A stretch of DNA of 64,000 bases, from assembly GCF_000497045.1 (NCBI RefSeq), contig NW_015961981.1:436401-500400 (forward strand). The letters are read 5' to 3'. The notes under the pieces are model-generated. The model saw only the letters and a list, made by a program, of their open reading frames with translations. It searched no databases and was not told where the DNA came from. This stretch comes from Kalmanozyma brasiliensis GHG001 (lineage: Eukaryota > Basidiomycota > Ustilaginomycetes > Ustilaginales). The translations under genes and the position numbers were made by a program. Below, in pieces: positions 39,211 through 48,511 of this stretch (position 1 is the stretch's first letter; each line of letters begins with the position of its first letter).

Positions 39211-40158
39211 ATGTGCGCCTTCAGTGTGCACGTTCTCTTCGCGCTGATCGCGTTGATGACCATCTTTCACCGTGTCGACTCCTCTTCAATTGCGCTAGAG
39301 GACCTCGAGCGGCTCTTACTGATGCCTATTGATGACGTCGCAGAGGCTTCTCATCCGGCAAGTAGCAGTCTGAATCTAGATGGCAGCTGGGAAGACATCC
39401 TCCACCAAAACAACCTAATCGCTCCACAGACCAATGGAGCTCATCAGGTCCCCATCGAGACCCAACCCGGCAGTCCCTTTGTTGAAGCTACGACGAAGTC
39501 TCATCCGACCGGTCGAAGCCTCGAGCTGGATGGTAGCTGGGAAGACATCCTGCACCAAAGCACCCGGATGGTGCCGCAGGCTGCTGAGCCTCACCAGCCG
39601 ATCGCTGCACCTGAAATCCATCCCGGACAAGTTGCGGGTGCAGCAGCTGTTTCCTTACCGCCTCTTCTCGACAATACCCTCGACCAGCGACTCCGGAGGC
39701 TCACGACGGTCAAAGACTATTTCTACTTGCGCATCCGAGCCGCACTCCCTAGTGGCGAAAACTTGCTCGTCGCCCATCGAGGCGCCCTCGATCAGGAAGT
39801 ATTCAGTCTGATTGCCACTAAGCTCGCCGGTGTCGACCGTAGGCATGGCATGTATCCGATTCAGATCGGTGCAGAGCGATACCTGCTCGAACAAGCAAGG
39901 CCGACCTCGCACGACTTTCGAGTGCTGAACGGATTCAATGTCCAGGATCGTTGGCACATCTGGTACGGCGTTTACCATGAAATCGGCCGAGTGGGTACGA
40001 AGGGGACCTTCAGCTACGTGGGTGCGTTCCGTGGACCGTATGCCCAGGTCAACACACCGTTTCGTGACCGCGAGCTGGGTCCGACTGCGGTCAAGCTATC
40101 TGACATCCGAGCTCTGAGCGGGTCCACATTCGAAGCGCAGGTACAGCCATACTCTTGA
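39211..40158 (+). CDS. Candidate secreted effector with internal tandem repeat (cluster gene 1)
   Basis: 315 residues from the ATG at 39211. A signal peptide (FALIALMTIFHRVDS, cleavage near 24) leads to DLERLL. Two copies of a roughly 50-residue unit follow; each holds SHPxxxSLxLDGSWEDILHQ, with LxLDGSWEDILHQ at residues 54-66 and 104-116. The C-terminal half (about 170-315) is closely similar to the next gene: TVKDYFYL, the GAERYLLEQA segment, then IWYGVY near 250-255 and GTFSYVGAFRGPYA. There is no cysteine after the signal peptide, no membrane span and no known domain. The position in a tandem array of secreted paralogs, as in smut virulence clusters, suggests an effector. Function is unknown. 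Confidence 0.82.
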   Translation: MCAFSVHVLFALIALMTIFHRVDSSSIALEDLERLLLMPIDDVAEASHPASSSLNLDGSWEDILHQNNLIAPQTNGAHQVPIETQPGSPFVEATTKSHPTGRSLELDGSWEDILHQSTRMVPQAAEPHQPIAAPEIHPGQVAGAAAVSLPPLLDNTLDQRLRRLTTVKDYFYLRIRAALPSGENLLVAHRGALDQEVFSLIATKLAGVDRRHGMYPIQIGAERYLLEQARPTSHDFRVLNGFNVQDRWHIWYGVYHEIGRVGTKGTFSYVGAFRGPYAQVNTPFRDRELGPTAVKLSDIRALSGSTFEAQVQPYS

Positions 40159-40550
40159 GGGTGGAAGCAGCGCCGCAGAAGCCGGATCATCGGCGTGATC
40201 CTCTTGTCGTCTCGCAAACCTTCGAACACGAGTCCGTACACATCTCGGCTTCTTGTGAATTCGAGAGAGGCTGAGCGTGAGTTTCCTTGTGATGGCATTC
40301 TTTGGGGGAAATGATGGAGCAAGCAGCTCAGAGGTCATCGGCCACCGAGGCGGAGATGAAAGCCCACCCAAGCTGCTTTGCTATGGACCGCATCCCCTTG
40401 GTGCGGACATCGAGACGATTACGACCCACCAGTGGTGGAGCTTGAGTGAAAATCAGTCGTTCAGTCGCAGTTGACACGGACAGACTCAACACATTGTCAC
40501 ACGCATCTTGATCACTATATCTCAGTGCACAACTCTCGAGTTTATTCACA
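40159..40550. other. Intergenic spacer within the cluster
   Basis: About 390 bp, presumed terminator of cluster gene 1 and promoter of gene 2. No distinct motif was recognised. Confidence 0.4.
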
Positions 40551-41363
40551 ATGCGCTTGCTGTCTGTTTTGCCTGCCTTGGCACTGGCAACGTGCACGGT
40601 CATCACACGCTGCATTCACGCCTCCGGAACTCCTATCGATGAGCTGGAGCGGCTCTTGTCAGCCTTGCCTGAAGCTTCAACCGAGAGCGTAGCCGCCGAT
40701 GGGGCGTCTCGATCCGCACCTCAAGCCCTAAATCTCGACGGAAGCTGGGCCGACATTCTCCGTCAAAGCGCTTGGGTGGATCATCCATCCGTCGGACGGC
40801 CAGTGAATGACGTCCAAAATGCCAACTTGGCAACCTTTCCATCCACCGAGCTGCTCGAGCATACTACAGAGCAGCGTCGGCAATTGCTCGAAACTGTAAA
40901 GGATCACTTCTACTTCGTATCCGAGCGCGGTCCGTCGAGGATTGCAATGCCTCGAGTCGACCATCTCATCGAGCCTTTTCGACTTACGATGGATCGCCCT
41001 CTCTTCGAGACGACCATGCATCGGGTCACTCGATTCGGTCAACACATCGGCATGCATCCGCTACTCTTCGGATCGAATCGCTACATGTTGCAACAGGCTT
41101 CGCAGAGGGCGCAAGATTTTCAACAGCTGTACGGTTTCGCTTTCGCCCATCCGAAAGACACCTGGTACCACGTCTATCAGGTGAAGAGCCGGACCGGCAA
41201 TCAAGGCGTCTTCGAGTTGCTCGGAGCGATTCGTGGTCCGCATAGGAGTCGGAACTCGGTGTATCGAGAGCTGTACCTCGGCGAGCCGAAAGTCGCGCTC
41301 GCGAACGTTGAAGCGATCGGCAGCGCCACCTTCACAGCGCGAATAGGTCCGTATCCGCCGTAG
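40551..41363 (+). CDS. Candidate secreted effector, paralog of the preceding gene (cluster gene 2)
   Basis: 270 residues. A signal peptide (LLSVLPALALATCTVITRC, cleavage about 21-25) is followed by ELERLL, matching DLERLL of gene 1. A single copy of the repeat motif, LNLDGSWADILRQ, lies at residues 60-72. The C-terminal half aligns well with gene 1: LETVKDHFYF, SNRYMLQQASQRAQDF, WYHVYQVKSRTGNQGVFELL, GAIRGPHRSR and a closing FTARIGPYP against FEAQVQPYS. The mature part is free of cysteine and has no known domain. It is a likely tandem-duplication product that kept one repeat copy while gene 1 has two. Confidence 0.82.
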   Translation: MRLLSVLPALALATCTVITRCIHASGTPIDELERLLSALPEASTESVAADGASRSAPQALNLDGSWADILRQSAWVDHPSVGRPVNDVQNANLATFPSTELLEHTTEQRRQLLETVKDHFYFVSERGPSRIAMPRVDHLIEPFRLTMDRPLFETTMHRVTRFGQHIGMHPLLFGSNRYMLQQASQRAQDFQQLYGFAFAHPKDTWYHVYQVKSRTGNQGVFELLGAIRGPHRSRNSVYRELYLGEPKVALANVEAIGSATFTARIGPYPP

Positions 41364-41898
41364 TAGAGCTCATTCTCCTAGCTTGAGTTGCCTCTGTTGA
41401 CTTCAATGTGTTGTTATCCCGATCACCTCATCGTCTGAATGAAGTGAGGCTGAAAGGATGTGAAATGAGGCTTGGATACAGCCAGCCTCTCCGATGTGAA
41501 CACCCTAAACCTTCGGTTGGGACCTCTCTCAATATGCGAAAGTCATCCCACCGTTACGTGAGAGCTGGACGTCGACCTTCATACATCACGCTTCATTTTG
41601 CGATCACCCACCGGCAGATCTACACTCGTTGCGTTTTTACGTTGCCGACTTCATAGCTGGTCCCCTTCTCCGACACGGTATCGACGGTTGGATGCGACGC
41701 ATGCTCGTGTATCTCGGGTGTCGGCGGTTTTACGAGCAGGTGCTATGGTGGCCTGAATGGGCGTGTTCGGCTCGCCGATGCAACGGCAGGATCAGGTACA
41801 AGATACCGAGCGCATGCCTCTCGGACCCTTTTAAGACCGTCGTGAAAGGAAAGAAGAACGGACCGGCGCTCGGAACATTCATCACCACGACGCACACC
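41364..41898. other. Intergenic spacer within the cluster
   Basis: About 535 bp. The frame of cluster gene 3 stays open back to 41629, but that stretch contains no signal peptide and looks non-coding. A TTTTAAG stretch at about 41828, 70 bp before the ATG, is a weak core-promoter candidate. Confidence 0.4.
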
Positions 41899-42915
41899 AT
41901 GAGGGTATTTTATCTCCTATTGTTGGCCGCCCTGGTTGACGTGAGTCGACAATCTAGCTGGGAAGAACTCATGTCTTTCTCCCCACGGACAGCTCTTCGC
42001 TTTCTGAACAGTGTAGATCTGGAAACTTCAGCGGGGGATGCTGTCGAGCGCAACGTTCATCGCGCTTTGCGTGTCGACTTTCCTTCCAGCTCTGGGTCCC
42101 TCGCAGTCTACACGAATTCTCAGCCTGCACCAGCGGGCGATGCTGTCGACCCCAGCATTCAGCGCGCTGTGCATGTCGACGCATCTCTCGAGTCTCCTCC
42201 TCGCCAAGTCGACGCTGAATCACGTTCGAAGAAAGGTCCCAAGCCGCGATTACCTTTCGAACCTCCTCCTCCTCCTCCCTCGCTCGACACACATCCTCAA
42301 TCAGCTTCGCGTCCGAGACGAGGTCCCAAGTCTGGCGCTGAGACCGGACCCGTTATCTTCGAAAAACTGCCAGCTCCACCACCACCGCTCTCGCTCGACG
42401 AAAAGTACGACATCCTCAATCGGGCCTTTGAGCACCTCTCCTTGTCGTCGCGCAAAACGCGGGAAGTGGACGTGGTGCACCCCTTCCTGGGTCGTTCACT
42501 GCCACGGGCGGTGATCAACGAATTTGGACTGTCCCGATCGCTACTGCGCGAGGTGATGCCTGGGTACTTCGTCACCACACGCGGTCGCCCGCAGCCGACA
42601 GGAATGACATCCAGCCAGGCGCCAAGAAGCGAATTTGGCTTCGCACTGGAAAAGCACTTCCATCGCCATCTGTTTGTGTACAAGCAGGCAGAGGATCCGG
42701 AGGCACGAAGACCCAGGACCATCTTGACCTTTGTTGGCATGCTCGAACTCCGACAACGCGCAGCGCCAACGTTGAGCCACTTGCCGGCATACAGGACGAC
42801 GAAGATTTTAGTCACGCCGATCGGACCCGACTCATTCGTCGATCATTCCGCGCTTACTCCGGTAGAGGTGTCGAGGACTTCACAGCACCGCCCAGACCAG
42901 CAGGGATCCGATTAG
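41899..42915 (+). CDS. Candidate secreted effector, proline-rich (cluster gene 3)
   Basis: 338 residues from the ATG at 41899. MRVFYLLLLAALVDVS is a signal peptide. Directly after it comes SSWEELMSF, reminiscent of the GSWEDILHQ motif of genes 1 and 2. A duplicated unit AGDAVxxxxxRAxxVD occurs at about residues 49-64 and 75-90. A Pro-rich linker has two polyproline runs, each followed by SLD. The C-terminal half shares with cluster gene 4 a VHPF segment, then HLFVYK near 256 and ILTFVGMLEL. The mature protein has no cysteine and no known domain. I infer an effector related to genes 1, 2 and 4. Confidence 0.78.
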   Translation: MRVFYLLLLAALVDVSRQSSWEELMSFSPRTALRFLNSVDLETSAGDAVERNVHRALRVDFPSSSGSLAVYTNSQPAPAGDAVDPSIQRAVHVDASLESPPRQVDAESRSKKGPKPRLPFEPPPPPPSLDTHPQSASRPRRGPKSGAETGPVIFEKLPAPPPPLSLDEKYDILNRAFEHLSLSSRKTREVDVVHPFLGRSLPRAVINEFGLSRSLLREVMPGYFVTTRGRPQPTGMTSSQAPRSEFGFALEKHFHRHLFVYKQAEDPEARRPRTILTFVGMLELRQRAAPTLSHLPAYRTTKILVTPIGPDSFVDHSALTPVEVSRTSQHRPDQQGSD

Positions 42916-43410
42916 GTCTTGCGTATAGGCTTAGTGTAGGCGCAGATTGAATGTCACTTGCTTTTGCTTAAGCTGTCTGAGATCCTTGTGGCAGATTCTG
43001 ATGAGCATCGATGTTCGTGATGATCGGACCTCATTTGCGTTGTCCGCAGCTCTGCAGCGGCTTGAGAAGCTTGGATGAAAATAAATTCATCGAAAGCGTC
43101 TCGAAGGTCGACCATATGATGCTCGACGTCGGTGTGTGGAGCGAGGGCTTCCTTTCTTTGAACGCCGTGGTGGCTTGACCGACGTTGTCAGCTGTTCATC
43201 TTGGACTCGGCCTCCTTTCATGGTTATCATCGCGGGCGGAGGGCCAAATGATGCTTCGTTCAATGTCTCGTTGATGCCCTTTGTACGAGGTGCGCTGCTG
43301 TTCCGTCCTTGTAAGGCTTCCCTCACGATCACGCCCCTGAACCCCAGCCTTACTCTGAGGAATCCTCAAGCACTAACAACAGCGCTCAAAGAGCAAAGCC
43401 GGCATTCAAG
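42916..43410. other. Intergenic spacer within the cluster
   Basis: About 495 bp with no recognisable element. Confidence 0.4.
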
Positions 43411-44325
43411 ATGCATCTGATCGGCTTCGTCAAGGTCGACGTCTTCCATCTGCTCGTGCTGGTCTCCGCGCAGATCTCGTTTTGCCTTGCAGCTAGCGAT
43501 GGAGAGATCGTAAGGTCTTTCGAGAGCATCGTTGACACGGCGCACTCGCCCGTCCTGCATAACACCGTGTCGTCCGAAAGCCTTCCAGCAGCCAACGTGG
43601 CGCGAGTGCCAATGGATCTGCCTCTTCTCAATCCACCTCACCTGCCCGATGGGCACAGCTCCACAACCGGAGCGCCCGTTTTGAGCCCCAAGCCGCTCTT
43701 CGCTGACGCCTTTTGGGGACCCAAACTGGAGGCTCTTCGCGCGCAGACGCTGGCCAGTCCTACCGGTAGCGAGTCCGCCTCGTCCACACAGGTCCAGCGG
43801 CTAGCAGCCGAGCTCGAAGAGCTCATCGAGCGACCGTCATTGCGTGTGCCTCCGCCGCTTCCGGTGCAGGAACGACGCACGATCCTCCAATCGATCGCCG
43901 CGCAGTTTTCCACGCGTGGTGTCATCCAGGGTCCCGCCGAGGTGCACCCGTTCACGGGCTCCCTCAACCCCTCTCTTCTCGGAGAAGTGTTCAATCCGCA
44001 CACGAACCTCCGCGAGCATCGCTCCAATCTGTTCGTCATGACGGCGCACACCGTCCCAACCACACACAGCGTCGATGCGGGCCTGCTGCTGTCGAGGACC
44101 AAAGAACACCACCTCTACGTGTGGAAGCGCACACCCCAAGAATCCGGCAGCGTCTTTCAACTCATCGGCGCCATCGAATCGCCTACCAAGGCAAGGCAGA
44201 TCGTCGCGTTCCTGACGGCGTTCAAGACGGGAAAGGATTGGAGGATCGTTGGGCCCGATGCGGTGTGGGACCGCGACGGAATGACCGCGCTCAATGGTCG
44301 ACCGCTCAAGTATGGGCAGCGTTGA
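43411..44325 (+). CDS. Candidate secreted effector (cluster gene 4)
   Basis: 304 residues. The N-terminus has a signal peptide with core FHLLVLVSAQISFCLA, cleavage about residue 28. The middle is variable and lacks the GSWEDIL motif. The C-terminal half has ILQSIAAQFSTRG, EVHPFTGSL, HHLYVWKRT near 233-240 and GSVFQLIGAIESPTKAR. These parallel HLFVYK...TFVGMLEL in gene 3 and VYQVKS...GVFELLGAIRGP in gene 2. The mature protein lacks cysteine. It is the last plus-strand member, only 58 bp from the convergent next gene. It has no known domain and is called an effector from secretion and clustering. Confidence 0.78.
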   Translation: MHLIGFVKVDVFHLLVLVSAQISFCLAASDGEIVRSFESIVDTAHSPVLHNTVSSESLPAANVARVPMDLPLLNPPHLPDGHSSTTGAPVLSPKPLFADAFWGPKLEALRAQTLASPTGSESASSTQVQRLAAELEELIERPSLRVPPPLPVQERRTILQSIAAQFSTRGVIQGPAEVHPFTGSLNPSLLGEVFNPHTNLREHRSNLFVMTAHTVPTTHSVDAGLLLSRTKEHHLYVWKRTPQESGSVFQLIGAIESPTKARQIVAFLTAFKTGKDWRIVGPDAVWDRDGMTALNGRPLKYGQR

Positions 44326-44383
44326 ATTGGCGCGCACAGTACAGAGGAGAGACGGGGCGAAGTTCTGTAGGGAGTGGGGGATT

Positions 44384-45610
44384 CTAAGACGGAGAAGACG
44401 GTTGGCGCCTCTTGCTGCCCGCGAAGGGTCCGAGGGTGAGGTCAAGGTTGGGTTCGGACCTGCTGTTGGGCGAATGGTCAACGGAAGGGAGTGGCTGCTG
44501 CGGCTGCGAATCGTGGAGCGAAGAAAATTGCCCAGATGGCAGCATGTTTAAGAAGTCGTGCTCTATAATTGGCCTTGTCTCATCCGACTCGACCGCCGAC
44601 GTGCCGGCTGCGTCTTGTCGACCGCGTGGTGTGCTCGAAGATCCGACTTGCGTTGCCGGCGAAGATGGAGAGCGCCCGTACTCATCGTGAGAAGAGAGCA
44701 ACTCGAGCTCTTGCTGCCGACGTAGGCCCTTGTTGACAAGCTCGCGCGAGCCTCTCGTCGAAGCCTGGAAGTACGACCCGCCGTGCCTTGCAGCCCACGT
44801 CTCCCTCTCCGCCTGTTCAAAGAACGGTGAGGCAGGCAGTAAGTTCGACTTGTGCGATCGCTTCCACATATTTGAGACCAGCTTTTGATCCAACGGATCG
44901 AGCTTGGACAGCCATACCGCCTGCTTGCGATCCAGCACCTGCCTGAGGTGACTATACGCCTGCTCCGGGTCGGTGCGAAACAGATCTCGGAAGATGGCGG
45001 GCGAGGTAGGGAACTGGTACACGACCCGGAACTCGAGCTTGTCGTCGGCGCTGCGAGGTATGGGTTTGAGCACGGGGCGGACGATGGCGGTGGGGAGCCA
45101 GAAGCCGGAATGAGCGCGAGGCGCGAAGCGGTCAAAGCGGATCAGATCAAGTGAGCGAGCACGACGGCCGTCGATCGTCTGCATCTCAAGGTAGTGCACG
45201 TCATCAGGATCTGCAGGGGGTGCCGCTAGCAAGGGCAGCGAGAACCAGCGCCGGGTCGAAAGCCGTCCCTGGGCTTCGGGGTCGATGCCTTGGGTGACGA
45301 GGACGTGTCGAGGCATGAAGCCGGCGGTCACGAGGCGAACGGACGGAAAGGCCTCCTCGGATGTCGTTCTGCCTCGAGCGAGATGCTTCAAACGTACCAG
45401 CGCGTTCGCAAGCAAATCGTCCGCCTGCTGCTCGGTGTAGCGACGCGTGTCGGAGAGGTGCAGCCCCGAGCTGAGCATCAAGGCGGTATTTGCTGGCCAG
45501 TCAAAGGCGTCGAGTTGGGCAGAGTAGCCAGTCAAGACTGGCTGCGAGTACAGCGCCATGCTGAGCGCCGCCAAGAGGCAGGCTCGCAGAAACAATAGTC
45601 TGGGCACCAT
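44384..45610 (-). CDS. Candidate secreted effector with C-terminal LxLxL motif (cluster gene 5)
   Basis: 408 residues from the ATG at 45610; the frame is open further upstream but only this start gives a signal peptide (LLFLRACLLAALSMALYS). A folded part (about 25-260) contains AFDWPAN, YTEQQADDLLANAL, GFMPRHVLVTQGID, RSLDLIRFDRF, GFWLPTAIVRP and FPTSPAIFRD, all shared with cluster gene 6. The C-terminal 130 residues are Ser-rich and end with IEHDFLNML and then LDLTLG (LDLTL at residues 389-393), 15 residues before the end. LxLxL is the form of plant EAR motifs that bind TOPLESS co-repressors; some Ustilago maydis effectors are reported to use it. No cysteine after the signal peptide. Confidence 0.8.
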   Translation of the reverse strand: MVPRLLFLRACLLAALSMALYSQPVLTGYSAQLDAFDWPANTALMLSSGLHLSDTRRYTEQQADDLLANALVRLKHLARGRTTSEEAFPSVRLVTAGFMPRHVLVTQGIDPEAQGRLSTRRWFSLPLLAAPPADPDDVHYLEMQTIDGRRARSLDLIRFDRFAPRAHSGFWLPTAIVRPVLKPIPRSADDKLEFRVVYQFPTSPAIFRDLFRTDPEQAYSHLRQVLDRKQAVWLSKLDPLDQKLVSNMWKRSHKSNLLPASPFFEQAERETWAARHGGSYFQASTRGSRELVNKGLRRQQELELLSSHDEYGRSPSSPATQVGSSSTPRGRQDAAGTSAVESDETRPIIEHDFLNMLPSGQFSSLHDSQPQQPLPSVDHSPNSRSEPNLDLTLGPFAGSKRRQPSSPS

Positions 45611-46454
45611 TGGAAGTGGAAACCGACTCGGATGCTTGTCATCAAGGACAAGCCCGAGACAGCCATCTCTATATAGAACTATCAGCCTCGTTGCCGACTC
45701 CAAGCTTGCTTGTCAACGCCTTCATGTTGAATTTGAGGCGCGAGACAATGCCCACACCGAGTCGTGCTGGTGGGAAGGGCCGTTGCTGCCTCTCGACTTG
45801 GTGGTGGCTGATGTTGTCCAGGAGGCGCCGCGACTTCACTACGACATTGCTAGGACGGTCGAGGTATGACCATCATCGCCCTCCCGTCGATTGATTGAGC
45901 GAGAACGGGTATCGGGCCCATCGAGAGAAACGATATCGGTCCGGAAAGGTGACCCACCTACTGTAGTGATGTAGTCGCTCGAGCGCGAGCATGTCCACGT
46001 GGCAATCGGACGAGCGATGGAAACTCAAATTCGGATGCAGGAGCCAACGTCACTCGACAGCCGAGCCAGCAGCTCCGCGCTCGGCGGACCCTGAATCGTC
46101 CTTCCGTTTGCACCAACACAGCCCTTTGCCGGCGTGCGTTGCTGCCATCGAGAAGCGAAGAGAGCGTCAGGAAGATCAACACCGATAAGAAGGGGGCGCC
46201 GTAATGGTAGTACATACCCGGCTGCCCCTGTTCTGTCCTATTGTGCCACGTTCTCGCTTGGCACACAGGTCTCGGCCCTCCCATCCGTGCGGTGAGGTTG
46301 AGAAGACTCGCCTCGGCTAGGTTCCTCCCTTAAAGCTCTCCCTTTCCGACGTCCTATCTTCCTTCTCCCATCACTCATCTCTCCCCTCCGCTCCGCTTGC
46401 AATCCCTTCTCCCTTTGCTCGTTCTTTGCTTCTCCCCCTCATAGATCGATCAAG
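45611..46454. other. Divergent promoter region, cluster gene 5 / alpha-amylase
   Basis: About 840 bp. It holds a TATA-like element for the minus-strand gene (listed separately) and a strongly CT-rich stretch immediately before the amylase ATG. No gene was seen. Confidence 0.45.
45670..45676 (-). promoter_or_regulatory. TATA-like element upstream of cluster gene 5
   Basis: CTATATA on the minus strand lies about 60 bp upstream of the ATG at 45610, a plausible core-promoter position. Recognition by sequence only. Confidence 0.35.
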
Positions 46455-48053
46455 ATGGCGTCCTCGGCGAACAAGCATTCCGATGCGCACGAGCACAACT
46501 ACACCATGATGCAAGCCTTCGAGTGGTACACTCAGGGCGAGGGCAAGCATTGGAAGTGGCTCGGTGACAACGCCAAGCGTTTCGGCGACATGGGCATCAC
46601 CGCCGTCTGGATCCCTCCTCCCACCAAGGGCGCTTCCGCCTCGAGCACCGGCTACGACATCATGGACACGTGGGATCTGGGCGAGTTTCCCAATGCCGAC
46701 GACAACAGCTCGACCGCTACCAAATACGGCACGCGCGCCGAGCTCGAGGCTGCCATGAAGGAATTGAGGAACAACGGCATCTCGATCTACGTCGATGCGG
46801 TCCTCAACCATCGCATGGGCGCCAACGAGAAGCAGACGTTCAAGGCCCGGATGGTCGACCAGAACGATAGGACCAAGTTCATCGGCGAACCGTACGACAT
46901 CGAGGGCTGGACCAAGTTCGATTTCCCCAACCGCAAGGGCAAGTACTCAGACTTCAAGTGGGGCTTCGAGCACTTTACCGGTGTCGATTGGGACGCCAAG
47001 ACCGAGACCAAGGCCATCTTCCGCATCGAGGGCGAGAACAAGCACTGGGCCTCCGATGTCGATAAGGAGAACGGAAACTACGACTTCCTGATGGGCGCCG
47101 ACGTCGACCACGCGCATCCCGAAGTTGAGAAGGACCTGCTCAACTGGGGCGCGTGGATGATGCGCAACTTCCCCATCGCCGGCTTCCGCTTCGATGCGGT
47201 GAAGCACATGTCGCGCGACTTCGTCCACGACTTTGTCAAGCACATCCGCGAACAGGCGCGCACGCTTCGAAAGGAACGCGGCGTCGAGCCCGCCGACGAG
47301 TCCGAGGGCCCCATCGCCTTCTCCGTCGGCGAGTTCTGGAAGGACAGCCTCGACTCGTGTCTCAAGTACCTCGGCAACTTTGGCGACGAACAATTCTCGC
47401 TGTTCGATGCGCCGCTGCACTACAACTTCAAGGAGGCTGGTGAGGCGGGCGAGAACTTTGATCTGCGCAAGGTGTTTGATGGGTCGATCGTTCAGGCGCG
47501 CCCCATCGATGCTGTGACGCTGGTGGACAATCACGATACGCAGAAGGGACAGGCGCTCGAATCGACCGTGCCCGCCCAGTTCAAGCCTCTCGCCTACGCG
47601 CTCATTCTGATGCGAACGGACGGCTACCCATGCGTGTTCTTGGGCGACCTCGATGGATGCAACACCACGGGCATCGACAATGGCGAAGGCAAGGCCGACC
47701 CCATGGCTGATCTCGACAAATTCGTCAAGGCACGCAAGTACTACGCCTACGGCGAGCAGAAGGACGCCTGGGACCACCCCAACTGCGTCGCCTGGTCGAG
47801 GCTCGGCACCAAGACCGACGACAACGACGCGGGCTACGACGCCAGCGCCACCATCATCTGCAACGGCTCCGGCCAAGGCTCCAAATGGGTCGAGGTGGGC
47901 AAGAGGTACAAGGGCCAGAACTTTGTCGATGTCATCGGTTGGTTCCAGGGCCAGCAGAAGGTCAACGACGATGGCTGGGTCGAGGTGCACTGCCACCCGA
48001 GGTCGGCTGCGATCTGGGTGCCGGAAAACTCCAAGCACCGCGAGTTCTTTTGA
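46455..48053 (+). CDS. Intracellular alpha-amylase (GH13, subfamily 5-like)
   Basis: 532 residues, no signal peptide. It starts in the barrel with NYTMMQAFEWYTQGEGKHW, typical of GH13_5 enzymes (bacterial liquefying amylases, E. coli AmyA and intracellular fungal amylases). The four conserved regions are present: VDAVLNHRMG; GFRFDAVKHM with nucleophile D247; SVGEFW with acid/base E293; and LVDNHDTQ with D361. It should cleave internal alpha-1,4 bonds of glycogen or starch-like glucans in the cytosol; in some fungi such enzymes are linked to cell-wall alpha-glucan synthesis. It sits between two paralogous secreted-protein genes, although nothing in its sequence suggests a role in secretion or virulence. 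Confidence 0.93.
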   Translation: MASSANKHSDAHEHNYTMMQAFEWYTQGEGKHWKWLGDNAKRFGDMGITAVWIPPPTKGASASSTGYDIMDTWDLGEFPNADDNSSTATKYGTRAELEAAMKELRNNGISIYVDAVLNHRMGANEKQTFKARMVDQNDRTKFIGEPYDIEGWTKFDFPNRKGKYSDFKWGFEHFTGVDWDAKTETKAIFRIEGENKHWASDVDKENGNYDFLMGADVDHAHPEVEKDLLNWGAWMMRNFPIAGFRFDAVKHMSRDFVHDFVKHIREQARTLRKERGVEPADESEGPIAFSVGEFWKDSLDSCLKYLGNFGDEQFSLFDAPLHYNFKEAGEAGENFDLRKVFDGSIVQARPIDAVTLVDNHDTQKGQALESTVPAQFKPLAYALILMRTDGYPCVFLGDLDGCNTTGIDNGEGKADPMADLDKFVKARKYYAYGEQKDAWDHPNCVAWSRLGTKTDDNDAGYDASATIICNGSGQGSKWVEVGKRYKGQNFVDVIGWFQGQQKVNDDGWVEVHCHPRSAAIWVPENSKHREFF

Positions 48054-48511
48054 CGCCGTCAAGCTTAGAAGAGGATTTTGCAATAGATGTTTTGAGGGCT
48101 TACGCCGATGGTCGAGCACGAGTCGAGAGCTTGGCAGTGAGTGTAGGCACGCATTGTGACGGATCTGTGTCGACGCTGGTAGTGACATGGTCGCATGGCG
48201 ACTGTCTACCGCTCTCCTTGGTACAGTGGGAACGACCGTCTCGCGTCGGTGGTTGACATGATCATGATGAGAACGCCCCACCGCGTTGCAGAAAGCGCAT
48301 CTCGTTGCACCGACGCCGCGATACCACGCTTCATGAAGTCCAGGGCCGTGCGGTAGACCGCGCCATACTCTAGTGTCAAGAGACTGTCGAATATAGTCCA
48401 GCTCTGACGAGCTCAAGAGCAATATTGCCCGATCGTTGGCGACCTTCGTCCAGCTAAGACGCATCTGCAACCACCTCAACCTTCCGTCGCTATCATCGCC
48501 ATCTCGCAACA
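48054..48511. other. Intergenic spacer, amylase to cluster gene 6
   Basis: About 460 bp with no gene. An AATATAG sequence near 48390 is a weak TATA candidate. Confidence 0.4.

Noticed and set aside
41629..41898. In-frame N-terminal extension of cluster gene 3
   Set aside because: The extension would bury the signal peptide inside the protein; the ATG at 41899 gives a normal secreted product.
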